Positions 1-8,314 of a stretch of DNA of 45,699 nucleotides are shown one piece after another. The stretch spans positions 1 through 45,699 of the forward strand of contig JAMXFF010000039.1 of NCBI GenBank assembly GCA_025370845.1. The letters run 5' to 3'. The position numbers and the translations under genes were made by a program. The stretch is from Laspinema palackyanum D2a. GTDB lineage: Bacteria; Cyanobacteriota; Cyanobacteriia; Cyanobacteriales; Laspinemataceae. The notes under the pieces are model-generated. The model saw nothing but the letters and a program-made list of their open reading frames with translations, did not search any database and was not told the origin of the DNA. How positions within the stretch are numbered: position 1 is the first letter of the stretch; each line of letters opens with the position of its first letter.

Positions 1-126
1 CGAACCCGGAAACGACTGAAGTCGTTACTACGAACCCGGAAACGACTGAAGTCGTTACTACGAACCCGGAAACGACTAAAGTCGTTACTACGAACCCGGA
101 AACGACTGAAGTCGGGACGTTGAACA
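1..126 (-). repeat. Repeat island A: 30-bp tandem array of GTAG-hairpin repeats
   Basis: Four tandem 30-bp units start at 1, 31, 61 and 91. Each holds AACGACTGAAGTCGTT followed by ACTAC, so read on the minus strand it is GTAG plus a 7-bp hairpin. Unit 3 has a G-to-A change in the loop region. Unit 4 changes after GAAGTCG into GGACGTTGAAC, the end-variant also found at the right ends of two other islands. The array is cut by the window edge. Confidence 0.9.
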
Positions 127-167
127 AAAGAGGGAATGGGGGAAATGTGAAGTTTTGTTACAGGGGG

Positions 168-199
168 TAGACTCTCCAGTGTAGGGGAAGGTTTATGCT
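168..199 (+). promoter_or_regulatory. Candidate MerR-family (CueR-like) copper promoter of the ATPase gene
   Basis: A -35-like TAGACT (168-173) and a -10-like TATGCT (194-199) are separated by 20 bp, longer than the usual 17 and typical of MerR-family promoters. The spacer carries an imperfect dyad, ACTCTCC (171-177) and GGAAGGT (186-192), 8 bp apart; 5 of 7 positions pair. The right half matches the known CueR half-site. No merR/cueR gene is in the window, so the regulator is inferred. Confidence 0.5.
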
Positions 200-242
200 G
201 AAGTCAGGAAGCTTGAGCAAACCTTGTATGGAGAGCGTTTGA

Positions 243-2504
243 ATGATGGAAACGGTTAATTTGAGATTAAAAGGGATGGGTTGTGCCTCTTGTGCAACCC
301 AGATTGAACAAGCAATCCAAGGCGTTCCCGGGGTGGAAGAATGCAACGTCAACTTTAGCGCGGAACAAGCGCGGGTGAAGTATAACCCACGAAGGACGGA
401 ACTCGATCGCATCCAAATCGCTGTCTCTGAGGCGGGATATACTGCTGAACCGATGCAAGAATTGGAGATGCGGGACATTGATGCGGAACAAAAATCCCGA
501 CAAGCGGAACAACAAGAATTACAACGCAAGGTAATTTTTGGGGGAATCATTAGCACAATTTTGGTGGTGGGTTCTCTGCCGATGATGACGGGGATTGATT
601 TTCCCTTTATTCCCGCTTGGTTACATCATCCTTGGGTGCAATTTGCCCTAACGACTCCGGTTTTTATCTGGTGTGGTAAGTCCTTTTTTGTGGGAGCATG
701 GAAATCGTTTAAACATCATCATGCGGATATGAATACCCTGGTGGCGTTGGGAACTGGTTCTGCTTATCTCTATTCCTTGCTTGTGTCAATTTTCCCCGGA
801 TTTTTTACAATTCAAGGGGTGATGCCGGAAGTCTATTATGAAACTGCCGCAGTGATTATTACTTTAATTTTGCTGGGGTTGTTGTTTGAAAATAGAGCTA
901 AAGGGCAAACTTCGGAAGCGATTAGAAAGTTAATGGGATTGCAGGCGAAAACAGCGCGGGTGATTCGTGATGGGCAAGAAATTGATATTCCGATTCAAGA
1001 GGTAGGGGTCGGTGATGTGATTTTAGTCCGTCCCGGGGAAAAAATTCCGGTGGATGGGACGGTTTTGGAGGGTTCTTCTTTAATTGATGAGTCAATGGTG
1101 ACGGGAGAATCGGTGCCGGTGAAGAAAGAAACCGGGGATGAAGTGATTGGTGCAACGATGAATAAAAGCGGGAGTTTTAAGTTTAAAGCGTTGCGCGTCG
1201 GGAAGGATACGGTTTTGGCGCAAATTGTCAAGTTGGTGCAAGATGCTCAGGGGAGTAAAGCGCCGATTCAACGGTTAGCCGATCGCGTGACTGGATTTTT
1301 TGTGCCGGTAGTGATTGCCATTGCGATCGCCACCTTTGTGATCTGGTTTGCCATTCTGGGAAATGTCACCCTTGCGATTATTACGACTGTGGGGGTCTTA
1401 ATTATTGCCTGTCCTTGTGCCCTTGGATTAGCAACACCAACCTCAATCATGGTGGGAACCGGAAAAGGTGCAGAAAATGGCATTTTAATCAAAAGTGCTG
1501 ACAGTTTAGAACTTGCCCATAAACTCCAAACCATTGTCTTAGATAAAACCGGCACTTTAACCCAGGGTAAACCCACGGTAACCGATTATGTCACTGTTGG
1601 CGGTACGGCTCATAGTAATGAGATTAAATTGTTACGATTAGCCGCAGCAGTAGAAAGTAATTCTGAGCATCCGTTAGCCGAGGCAGTGGTAGACTATGCC
1701 AAAGCCCAAGGGGTAGAAATGCCGCTTCCAGCCGTTACAAATTTTGAAGCGATTGCTGGGATGGGAGTTCAGGCAATGGTCAGCGATCGCCTCGTGCAAA
1801 TCGGTACTCCGCGATGGATGCAGGAATTAGGCATTGATACCAAAGCCTTACAAACCTATCAAGAAAATTGGGAATCTGAAGCCAAAACTAGCCCTTGGAT
1901 TGCCGTCGATGGACAAATTGAAGGAGTCTTTGGAATAGCAGATGCCTTAAAACCTTCTTCTGTCACAGCCATTCGAGGATTGCGTCGCCTGGGATTAGAG
2001 GTGGTGATGTTAACGGGAGATAACGAAAAAACTGCCCAAGCGATTGCTAAGGAAGTCGGGATTCATCGAGTTTTTGCTGAAGTTCGTCCCGGGCAGAAAT
2101 CGGATAAAATCAAAGAATTACAAGCTGAAGGTAAGATTGTGGCAATGGTGGGTGATGGAATTAATGATGCTCCCGCCTTGGCTCAAGCGGATGTGGGAAT
2201 TGCGATCGGGACAGGAACCGATGTCGCTATTGCTGCCAGTGATATTACCTTAATTTCCGGTGATTTACAAAGTATCGTTACCGCGATTCAACTCAGTAAA
2301 GCCACCATTCAAAATATCCGCCAAAATCTGTTTTTTGCCTTTATTTACAATACCGCCAGTATCCCCATTGCGGCTGGCATTCTGTATCCCTTTACGGGAT
2401 GGTTACTCAATCCTATCCTCGCCGGGGCTGCAATGGCAATGAGTTCGGTTTCCGTCGTCACCAATGCCTTGCGCTTACGCAAGTTTAAAGCCCATCATTC
2501 CTAG
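243..2504 (+). CDS. copA: Cu(I)-translocating P1B-type ATPase (CopA/PacS/CtaA family)
   Basis: This membrane pump moves Cu(I) across the cytoplasmic or thylakoid membrane, driven by ATP. One N-terminal heavy-metal-associated domain carries GMGCASC (Cys14, Cys17). The actuator TGES lies near residue 287, the membrane CPC near 390, the phosphorylated Asp motif DKTGT near 434 and GDGIND near 637. The late helices hold YN and MAMSS, residues that mark the Cu(I) subgroup rather than Zn/Cd pumps. The length of 753 residues is normal. Two ATGs stand in tandem at 243 and 246; GGAG at 230-233 serves either. Sequence alone does not decide whether it supplies copper to plastocyanin in thylakoids or exports it at the plasma membrane. 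The two small membrane-protein genes downstream are on the same strand. Confidence 0.95.
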   Translation: MMETVNLRLKGMGCASCATQIEQAIQGVPGVEECNVNFSAEQARVKYNPRRTELDRIQIAVSEAGYTAEPMQELEMRDIDAEQKSRQAEQQELQRKVIFGGIISTILVVGSLPMMTGIDFPFIPAWLHHPWVQFALTTPVFIWCGKSFFVGAWKSFKHHHADMNTLVALGTGSAYLYSLLVSIFPGFFTIQGVMPEVYYETAAVIITLILLGLLFENRAKGQTSEAIRKLMGLQAKTARVIRDGQEIDIPIQEVGVGDVILVRPGEKIPVDGTVLEGSSLIDESMVTGESVPVKKETGDEVIGATMNKSGSFKFKALRVGKDTVLAQIVKLVQDAQGSKAPIQRLADRVTGFFVPVVIAIAIATFVIWFAILGNVTLAIITTVGVLIIACPCALGLATPTSIMVGTGKGAENGILIKSADSLELAHKLQTIVLDKTGTLTQGKPTVTDYVTVGGTAHSNEIKLLRLAAAVESNSEHPLAEAVVDYAKAQGVEMPLPAVTNFEAIAGMGVQAMVSDRLVQIGTPRWMQELGIDTKALQTYQENWESEAKTSPWIAVDGQIEGVFGIADALKPSSVTAIRGLRRLGLEVVMLTGDNEKTAQAIAKEVGIHRVFAEVRPGQKSDKIKELQAEGKIVAMVGDGINDAPALAQADVGIAIGTGTDVAIAASDITLISGDLQSIVTAIQLSKATIQNIRQNLFFAFIYNTASIPIAAGILYPFTGWLLNPILAGAAMAMSSVSVVTNALRLRKFKAHHS

Positions 2505-2557
2505 GTGAAACCCTGGGGAATTAAATCTGTAAACTCTCTTGACAACAGGCTGACATT

Positions 2558-2824
2558 ATGTTAAATAAATTCAAAATTGGGATACCTTTACTGGCCGTTG
2601 CAACAGTCTTGGCAACGGGGACAACTGCAAGAGTCCAAGCCATGTCAGAAATGCCCGGACACCTAAGAAACCCATCCCAGGGACTGCAAAAAATTGAACA
2701 ACCCTTACCTGTAAAAGCTGGGGTGATTGTCGGAGGTGTTACTTTAATTGGATTAGAACTCTGGTGGTTTTTATTCAGTAAAAAGAAAACCCAAGCGGCA
2801 ATCGACGAGCCAGAAAATTCCTAA
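2558..2824 (+). CDS. Small secreted/membrane protein downstream of the copper ATPase, function unknown
   Basis: The 88-residue product has a signal-peptide-like N-terminus (Lys3-Lys5, then a hydrophobic stretch ending near AQA at 27-30), a short polar segment rich in Met, Gln and Pro, and one membrane helix near residues 53-72 containing GLELWWFL, followed by a Lys-rich cytoplasmic-type tail (KKK). It lies 53 bp after the ATPase stop and probably shares its transcript. From memory, similar Gly-Leu-Glu-Leu-Trp-Trp helices anchor cyanobacterial cupredoxin-like proteins; that link is unverified. It lacks a Cys or a Cu-binding His cluster, so it may act as a membrane partner rather than a carrier. 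Confidence 0.75.
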   Translation: MLNKFKIGIPLLAVATVLATGTTARVQAMSEMPGHLRNPSQGLQKIEQPLPVKAGVIVGGVTLIGLELWWFLFSKKKTQAAIDEPENS

Positions 2825-2920
2825 TCTTTAATCAATTCAGCGTCCATATCTTCCCTCTGGACACGGCACCCCCGTGTCCTTTCCTATTTCAAACCCGAAC
2901 TCTACCTCAATCCTTTACAA

Positions 2921-3005
2921 TAATAGGCTTCTTGCAAAAAAAGGCTTGATCCCCCCAACCCCCCTTAAGAAGGGGGGCTTTAAAGAATTTTGCAAGAAGT
3001 CTAAT
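2921..3005. repeat. MITE-like inverted repeat with internal poly-C/poly-G hairpin
   Basis: The ends 2921-2938 and 2988-3005 are inverted repeats (TTTTGCAAGAAG core, 16 of 18 positions paired). Inside is a GC hairpin, CCCCCC-TTAAGA-AGGGGGG. There is no coding capacity. The size and structure suit a non-autonomous element, and it directly abuts repeat island B. Confidence 0.65.
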
Positions 3006-3020
3006 ATCTTCTAAGTCATT

Positions 3021-3088
3021 CTCTTAAGTTCGTAGTAACGACTTCAGTCGTTCTCTTAAGTTCGTAGTAACGACTTCAGTCGTTCCCC
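3021..3088 (+). repeat. Repeat island B: two GTAG-hairpin repeats
   Basis: GTAG-T-AACGACTTCAGTCGTT occurs at 3032-3052 and 3064-3084, both on the plus strand, 32 bp apart. It sits just upstream of the PepSY-type gene, with no opposing copies nearby. Confidence 0.9.
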
Positions 3089-3119
3089 ACCCCATTTCCC
3101 TATCCATCCATGAACAATC

Positions 3120-3407
3120 ATGCCTATCAATAAAGTCCGCTTACGGAAACTGCACCGAATCCTGGCCCCGATCGCCATTTTACCCCTCCTCCTGACCGCC
3201 AGTACCGGAATCTTGTATCAAATCGCTGTAGTGAGCGGAAACCGCACCCAATTTATGGGGTTACTCGACCTCCATCAGGGTATATTTGGGTCCCTAAACT
3301 TAGCCCCCGTTTATCCCCTTTTAAACGGATTAGGATTAATCACCCTTGCCGTTACCGGAATGATGATGTGGTTTCAAACTCGTCCAAAACGACAAAACCG
3401 AGCCTAA
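3120..3407 (+). CDS. Small PepSY-type transmembrane protein
   Basis: The 95-residue protein has a basic N-terminus (KVRLRKLHR), a first membrane helix (about 15-33, APIAILPLLLTASTGILY) and a second near 67-85 ending in MMMWFQTRPKRQ. The RKLHR...TG.LY start and the DLHQG segment between the helices are typical of PepSY-associated membrane proteins, which in larger forms are linked to metal reduction. The extracytoplasmic PepSY domain is essentially absent, so this is a minimal two-helix version. It follows the copper ATPase and the small anchored protein on the same strand, but repeats at 2921-3088 separate it from them, so it may be transcribed independently. Confidence 0.75.
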   Translation: MPINKVRLRKLHRILAPIAILPLLLTASTGILYQIAVVSGNRTQFMGLLDLHQGIFGSLNLAPVYPLLNGLGLITLAVTGMMMWFQTRPKRQNRA

Positions 3408-3595
3408 AACCCTCACTATTATCCCTTAAAATGCCCCAAAAAATATTAGGATAGAAGCACAGATAGACATAAACCCAACTTAATCGACCCGAAAAAACCA
3501 TGAACAAATGAGAAAAAACTAAAGATTAAAACAACTCCACTCGAATCCTCCAAAAAACTCCGCTAAAATGAAACGTGCAACTCAGGAGAGCGATT

Positions 3596-3724
3596 GTGCG
3601 TCAATCACCGGAATATCAGGAGCGCAAGGGAAAACAAAGCCACTTATCTTTGCCCGCGCAGCCTTGCTCCCTAGGTCGCGATCGCCCTGGCCAATTCCAA
3701 TCCGGTGCATCTTCAGCCGTTTAG
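3596..3724 (+). CDS. Possible 42-residue small protein, unknown
   Basis: A GTG start at 3596 is preceded by AGGAG (3584-3588) with a 7-nt spacer, and a -10-like TAAAAT lies at 3564-3569. The predicted product begins MRQSPEYQERKGKQ, is basic and hydrophilic, and ends with a TAG at 3722-3724. A HIP1 octamer lies within it. I recognise no family. The good initiation signals in an otherwise gene-free 420-bp gap are the only support. It could instead be a leader for the TolC-like gene 105 bp further on. Confidence 0.35.
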   Translation: MRQSPEYQERKGKQSHLSLPAQPCSLGRDRPGQFQSGASSAV

Positions 3725-3829
3725 TCATGTAAATGAAATTTCATCGCAAAGATCGCGATCTGCTATACCTTAAAAAGTGTTGACCTGAACCTGGAAGTCT
3801 TATTAAATTGCACGCCGAATCAAAAACTT

Positions 3830-5389
3830 ATGGGAACTTTTCGATATCTGATGACTGTGGGTATGGGAACGCTAATCGCCTTAAGCGATATCGGCGCAAG
3901 TCTTGGACAGACTGAGGCATCCGGCGATCGCCTCCCCAGTCCAACCCCAGAAACCGCCGCTTCCTCCGGGGAAACCCCGGGCAGAACTGCCCCTAGAGCG
4001 GGTTTACAAGCCCAGGGGGTAACCCCCCCCGTAGAAAATGTGCCGGAGTACCTGACACCAAACCCTAACCCCCTCCAGTTTCCGACGGAATCCGATCAAG
4101 TTGAGATTGTCGGCACCCAACCCTTGACCTTAGAACAGGCCCTGCAAATTGCGGAACAGAACAGCCAGCAACTGCAAGAAGCCCTCTTAACCGTGGACCG
4201 AAATCGCGCCGCCTTACGAGAAAGTCGGGCCGCCTTGTATCCCAACTTGAGCGTGCAATCGAGCCTATCGCGCTCCAATTCCACCGGGGCAGATTTAGCC
4301 AATCAGCGACAAAGACAACAGTTAGGAGACAATGCCCCACCCCCAGAAGGCGGGAGCACCAGCTTAGATGGTGGCGTGGAATTAAGCTATAACCTGTACA
4401 ATTCCGGGCGGCGATCGGGTCAGATTGGCTTGGCCGAAACCCAGTTACTCGTCAGTGAATTAGACTTGGAACGGGTGCTGGCTGACTTGCGCTTAGAGGT
4501 TCGCGAGGCTTACTACAACCTCCAAGAAGCGGATGACCAAATAGAAATTAGCCTCTCTGCGGTGCAAAGTTCCGAACAGAGCTTACGAGATGCTGAAGCC
4601 TTGGAACGAGCGGGATTAGGGACAAGATTTGATGTACTCAGAGCCAGGGTCCAGTTAGCCGATGCCGCCCAAGCCCTCACCCAAGCGCGGGCCCAGCAGC
4701 GCATCCGTCGCCGGGAAATTGCGCGGATTTTAAACGTTTCGCAAGTCGTGGATATTTCCGCTGCTGAACCTGTGGAAATTTCAGGGCTGTGGAATTTGTC
4801 TCTCGAAGATAGCATCGTCCTGGCGTTGAGAAATCGAGCGGAGTTAGAGCAGTTGTTGTTACAGCGGGACCTGACGGATTATCAGCGTCAGATTGCCTTG
4901 TCTGCCCTGGGTCCTCAAGTCAATTTGTTTGCCAGCTATAACGCGGTTGAAGTCTTTGGGGATGATTTGAATTTAGCCGATGGCTACAACTTGGGGGGTA
5001 GGGTGCAGTGGAATTTATATGATGGGGGGGCCGCTAGAGCGCGAGCGGTTCAGGAGGAGCGGAATATTGAGATTGCGGAAACGCGATTTGGGCAGTTTCG
5101 CAACCAAGTCCGTCTACAGGTGGAGCAAGCCTTTTTTAATTTGCGATCGAACTTCGAGAATATCCAAACCTCGAATATTGCGGTGGATCAGGCGCGGGAA
5201 AGTTTGCGTCTGGCGCGGTTGCGGTTTCAAGCCGGTGTAGGGACTCAAACCGACGTGCTCACGGCGGAAACGGAACTAACTCGGGCTCAGAATAACCGCT
5301 TGCGGGCGATCGTTACCTACAATCGGGCATTAGCGGCGATGGAACGGGCGATCGGGAATGTGAATGAGAGCTTGATTTCTACCCCCTAA
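3830..5389 (+). CDS. TolC-family outer-membrane efflux protein
   Basis: The 519-residue protein would form the outer-membrane and periplasmic channel of tripartite efflux or type I secretion. An N-terminal hydrophobic segment acts as signal sequence, then comes a Pro-rich linker (about 25-95). Two OEP repeats follow (roughly 100-300 and 320-510); each contains the family's long helical segments with Ala/Gln/Arg-rich heptads, such as LTLEQALQIAEQN at the first repeat and QAGVGTQTDVLTAETELTRAQNN in the second. No inner-membrane partner is adjacent. The RND pump and adaptor at 14.8-20.3 kb and the giant secreted protein at 9.4 kb are plausible users, but this is inference from proximity. Confidence 0.93.
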   Translation: MGTFRYLMTVGMGTLIALSDIGASLGQTEASGDRLPSPTPETAASSGETPGRTAPRAGLQAQGVTPPVENVPEYLTPNPNPLQFPTESDQVEIVGTQPLTLEQALQIAEQNSQQLQEALLTVDRNRAALRESRAALYPNLSVQSSLSRSNSTGADLANQRQRQQLGDNAPPPEGGSTSLDGGVELSYNLYNSGRRSGQIGLAETQLLVSELDLERVLADLRLEVREAYYNLQEADDQIEISLSAVQSSEQSLRDAEALERAGLGTRFDVLRARVQLADAAQALTQARAQQRIRRREIARILNVSQVVDISAAEPVEISGLWNLSLEDSIVLALRNRAELEQLLLQRDLTDYQRQIALSALGPQVNLFASYNAVEVFGDDLNLADGYNLGGRVQWNLYDGGAARARAVQEERNIEIAETRFGQFRNQVRLQVEQAFFNLRSNFENIQTSNIAVDQARESLRLARLRFQAGVGTQTDVLTAETELTRAQNNRLRAIVTYNRALAAMERAIGNVNESLISTP

Positions 5390-5423
5390 GTTGGCGCAAT
5401 GGGCAAGCTGGAGCTGAAATCTC

Positions 5424-5445
5424 GGGGCAATTGGTGAATTGCCCC
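5424..5445. repeat. Hairpin of a GGGGCAATT type
   Basis: The arms GGGGCAATT (5424-5432) and AATTGCCCC (5437-5445) form a 9-bp stem with a 4-nt loop 35 bp after the tolC-like stop. There is no U-tract, so it is more likely a dispersed palindrome than an intrinsic terminator, although it could block 3' exonucleases. Confidence 0.5.
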
Positions 5446-5601
5446 TACAGGATGCGGGCAGTCTTTACAGAAGTTAACATGACGGTCTAAAATTTGAGAG
5501 GAGCTAACATCGGCCCTGAGTCAGTGCCCAGGCTTGGTCTAATTCTGGACGACTCATCGGCCCCAATCGGTATCGCGCGATCGCAACTATGGAGAAGAGA
5601 A

Positions 5602-5898
5602 GTGCCTAATATCAAATTTGTGGATGAAAACAAGGAAGTAGTCGCGGCAGATGGAGCCAACTTGCGGCTTAAAGCCTTAGAAAATGGAATCGAACTCTAC
5701 AAGTTTGTCGGAAAATTGATGAACTGTGGCGGTTACGGTCAATGTGGCACCTGCATTGTCGAAGTCGTCGAAGGCATGGAAAATCTCTCCGATCGCACTC
5801 CCGCAGAAAACCAAAAACTCAAGAAAAAGCCCCCCAGCTATCGTTTGGCTTGTCAAACCCTGGTGAACGGGCCGGTGAGCGTCAAAACCAAGCCCTAA
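5602..5898 (+). CDS. [2Fe-2S] ferredoxin-like protein
   Basis: This small electron carrier has Cys42, Cys48, Cys51 and Cys84 in a C-x5-C-x2-C...C pattern ([11 protein letters not shown] and RLACQ), which suits a [2Fe-2S] cluster with adrenodoxin-like rather than plant-type spacing. I chose the GTG at 5602 (98 residues) over an upstream in-frame start at 5494. GGAG at 5591-5594 is correctly placed for the GTG, the fold begins right there (MPNIKFVDE), and the extra upstream residues look non-conserved. The [13 protein letters not shown] segment before the last Cys is typical of a cyanobacterial single-domain family. psbM follows 136 bp downstream on the same strand. The redox partner is unknown. 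Confidence 0.9.
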   Translation: MPNIKFVDENKEVVAADGANLRLKALENGIELYKFVGKLMNCGGYGQCGTCIVEVVEGMENLSDRTPAENQKLKKKPPSYRLACQTLVNGPVSVKTKP

Positions 5899-6034
5899 CC
5901 CCCGCCCTGAATATGGGGGCCCCACACCGAGGATGTGGGTTGAAAGAATTTCGGCAAATCACCCTCACTGTAATCAAACAATAATGATATTCTGATCTTA
6001 TTGAATTTTAAGATTGAAAAAATAGTGGGGTTCT

Positions 6035-6145
6035 ATGCAAGTTAACGACCTAGGATTTGTGGCAAGCCTTCTTTTTGTGCTCGTCCCAGCCGTGTTTCTG
6101 TTGATCCTCTACATTCAAACCGCCAGCAAAAGCAAAGAGAGCTAA
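6035..6145 (+). CDS. psbM: Photosystem II reaction centre protein M
   Basis: The 36-residue protein begins [18 protein letters not shown] and ends with [10 protein letters not shown]. It is a single membrane helix with a polar C-terminus and matches PsbM in length and sequence. In photosystem II, PsbM lies at the dimer interface in the thylakoid membrane. GGGG at 6027-6030 may serve as ribosome binding site. A bidirectional terminator at 6271-6302 closes the unit. Confidence 0.95.
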   Translation: MQVNDLGFVASLLFVLVPAVFLLILYIQTASKSKES

Positions 6146-6270
6146 ATTAACGGGCGGCTTTGTCTGGCACTCGGAACCATTCCGGGTGCTTTCTTCAAGT
6201 TCTAACTCCGACAATCGCAGGGAAGGGACGCGATCGCGTCCACTAACCGGCGAGGGTCTCCTGAATAAAA

Positions 6271-6302
6271 GGTGCCAAAACGCAACGTTTGGCACCTTTT
6301 TT
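6271..6302. terminator. Bidirectional intrinsic terminator between psbM and the universal stress protein gene
   Basis: The stem is GGTGCCAAA (6271-6279) with TTTGGCACC (6288-6296), followed by T6 on the plus strand and preceded by AAAA, giving a shorter U-tract on the minus strand. It lies between two convergent genes and can serve both. Confidence 0.85.
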
Positions 6303-6323
6303 ATGGGACTTTCAGCCGGTGAA

Positions 6324-7151
6324 TTAGGTGGAAGTCCGACCTAATAACACCGGACAGTTGGCATAAACCCGCACATAGTCAGACAGAGAGCCTCCTAAGA
6401 GGCGATCGAGGTCCACAAAGCTTTTAGCAATGTTAGGACGGCGATCGGGAGAACCCAACATCACCAGATCCGCATTCAAATCATCTGCCAAGCGACAAAT
6501 TTCTTCTCCCGCTTTTCCTTTCGGCGTATGGCAGCGATAGGAAACACCATATTTCCGCGCCTCCGCCACCGCTGCGGCTAATACCGGGTCCTGTTCTGGA
6601 TTATCCACAGGTTTTGAGGAGACATGGACCAACTCCAACTGTCCCCCATCAATATCTTTGACCATCATCAGGGCCAAATTCAGACATTGTTTCGCCGAGT
6701 CCGATTTGTCCACCGCGACGAGAACTCGCTTAATTTTTTTAACGTAGACATCATCTTTGACCAGCAACATCGGACGGGAAGCAAGCTGGAAGACGTACTG
6801 ACTCACGGATCCTTCTAAAATCGCTTGCAACCGTCCCAAGGCGCGGGATCCAATCACGATCAGGTCTGCATTTTCTTCCTCTGCCACTTCACAGACGAGG
6901 GTTTTCGGGTCTCCCTGCTTCAGACGGGGGTTAACTTTGCTGGGGTCGATATTTAAAAATTTGACCGCATCAGCGAGGATTTTGCCACCCTCTGCCAACT
7001 TATCCGCCATAGCATCAGCGGTTACTTCCGGGGCCACAACGTGCAGTACAGTCACTGAGGCAGTTTGAAACGAGGGGATGTCCATCAACATCTTGACCAT
7101 CTCTTCACAGAGTCCTCGTCCTGCCACTGCCACTAATATTTTTTGGATCAT
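6324..7151 (-). CDS. Tandem universal stress protein (two UspA domains)
   Basis: The 275-residue protein has two Usp domains, about 1-135 and 140-275. The first carries IVIGSRALGRLQAILEGSVS and the second LGSPDRRP...LDRLLGGSLSDYV; both are the G-x2-G-x9-G(S/T) nucleotide-loop region of ATP-binding Usp proteins, with the second loop altered. Such proteins act in the cytoplasm under stress, with no defined reaction. The ATG at 7151 is backed by AGGAG eight bases upstream. It is transcribed away from the thioesterase gene, so the 195-bp gap holds both promoters. Confidence 0.92.
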   Translation of the reverse strand: MIQKILVAVAGRGLCEEMVKMLMDIPSFQTASVTVLHVVAPEVTADAMADKLAEGGKILADAVKFLNIDPSKVNPRLKQGDPKTLVCEVAEEENADLIVIGSRALGRLQAILEGSVSQYVFQLASRPMLLVKDDVYVKKIKRVLVAVDKSDSAKQCLNLALMMVKDIDGGQLELVHVSSKPVDNPEQDPVLAAAVAEARKYGVSYRCHTPKGKAGEEICRLADDLNADLVMLGSPDRRPNIAKSFVDLDRLLGGSLSDYVRVYANCPVLLGRTST

Positions 7152-7285
7152 AAGTTTAGCTCCTGGCTACAACAGCATACTATGTAGGGATGAATCCCTG
7201 AATTGATTCCGTTTCGGGAAAGCTCTAGCGATCGCCGTAAACGACCCCAGAGATTGCTCGATTTAGGTATTTCATCTTTAATAAT

Positions 7286-7327
7286 GTAAGACTTATTACC
7301 TACTGAAAATTTGTAGAAATGTAGAGT
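7286..7327 (+). promoter_or_regulatory. NtcA-type (nitrogen control) promoter
   Basis: GTA (7286-7288), eight bases, then TAC (7297-7299), followed after exactly 22 bases by TAGAGT (7322-7327). This fits the cyanobacterial NtcA class II layout GTA-N8-TAC-N22-TAN3T. Centring the site at -41.5 puts the start of transcription near 7334, 12 bases before the thioesterase ATG. The match is by eye; binding is inferred. Confidence 0.6.
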
Positions 7328-7345
7328 TTTGGATCAATTTGTAAC

Positions 7346-7834
7346 ATGACTGAGGAAAAAGAGACACAACCCCAACTTCCCCCCACCCAGGCGATCGCCC
7401 GTCTTGGGGAAAAATCCCCCGAGGGATGGTTTGAGTACCCCGTCAGGGCCTATCCCCATCATACCGACTATGCGGGCATCGTTTGGCATGGCACCTACTT
7501 AACCTGGATGGAAGAGGCGCGAGTCGAATCCTTACGGGCGATCGGGGTCAATTTTGCCGATTTAGTCGCCCACGGGTGCGATTTACCCGTGGTTGAGTTA
7601 GCCTTGCGCTACCACAAACCCATGAAACTCGGCACCGAGGCGATCGTCAGAACCCGGATGCTAGAAATGGATGGGGTGCGCCTCAATTGGGAATATCAGA
7701 TTCAGTCCCTCGATGCACAAGAGTTGTACCTCACCGGAGTGGTTACTCTCGTTACCGTGGATATCGAAAAAGGCCGCATCATGCGCCGGTTACCTGAATC
7801 AGTCAAAGATGCCCTAGTTAAACTCTCCCGGTAG
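7346..7834 (+). CDS. Hotdog-fold acyl-CoA thioesterase (4HBT/YbgC-like)
   Basis: The 162-residue protein would hydrolyse an acyl- or aryl-CoA thioester in the cytoplasm. The active-site segment HHTDYAGIVWHGTYL (38-52) contains the Asp (Asp41) and G-I-V-W-H pattern of the 4-hydroxybenzoyl-CoA thioesterase class, and EEAR with the next helix follows as expected. The substrate cannot be read from sequence. It carries about 30 extra N-terminal residues (Gln/Pro-rich) before the fold. There is no Shine-Dalgarno; the inferred NtcA-dependent transcript would have a leader of only about 12 bases. The stop codon runs into the G-rich edge of repeat island C. Confidence 0.88.
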   Translation: MTEEKETQPQLPPTQAIARLGEKSPEGWFEYPVRAYPHHTDYAGIVWHGTYLTWMEEARVESLRAIGVNFADLVAHGCDLPVVELALRYHKPMKLGTEAIVRTRMLEMDGVRLNWEYQIQSLDAQELYLTGVVTLVTVDIEKGRIMRRLPESVKDALVKLSR

Positions 7835-8255
7835 GGGAGATGGGGGAGATAGGGGAGATGGGGGAGATCGTTTGTAGTAACGACTTCAGTCGTTTCCTCG
7901 TGAGGTAAGCTACCGCTTACGTCACTCCCCTTTGGCAGATGAGGAAGATAGGGGAAATAGTTTGTAGTAACGACTTCAGTCGTTACCCCGTGCCGTAAGC
8001 GGTAGCTTACGTCACGCCCCTTTGGCAGATGAAGAAGATAGGGGAAATAGTTTGTAGTAACGACTTCAGTCGTTACCCCGTGCCGTAAGCGGTAGCTTAC
8101 GTCACGCCCCTTTGGATGCTCTGCCTCCAGTCCCCAAGCAGGCACTCCAGCCACCAATTCTGCGTGTCATGGCATCCGCCATGACACGAGAGCAACGACT
8201 GAAGTCGTTACTACGAACATCTCCCCCAACCTCCCCATCTCCCCCATCCTCCCCA
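7831..8255. repeat. Repeat island C: composite inverted element with 90-bp tandem units
   Basis: The left edge is a G-rich tract (runs of 4-5 G at 7834, 7842, 7852 and 7860). Three 90-bp units start at 7871, 7961 and 8051, each with a GTAG hairpin (7874, 7964, 8054) and a second hairpin GTAAGC-N4-GCTTAC. After a 10-bp-stem hairpin at 8164-8187 (GTGTCATGGC...GCCATGACAC) comes one reverse GTAG copy (8194-8214) and a C-rich tract to 8255. Because 90 is divisible by 3, a long minus-strand frame stays open, but it has only repeat sequence. Confidence 0.9.
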
Positions 8256-8314
8256 AGGTGATAAAATTGGGTTTACCCAATCCGACTGACCCCAATCCGA
8301 CTGACCCCAACATC

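Noticed and set aside
7702-8157. Minus-strand 151-codon frame with three 30-residue repeats
   Set aside because: It is created by the 90-bp units, overlaps the thioesterase end, and has no start signals.
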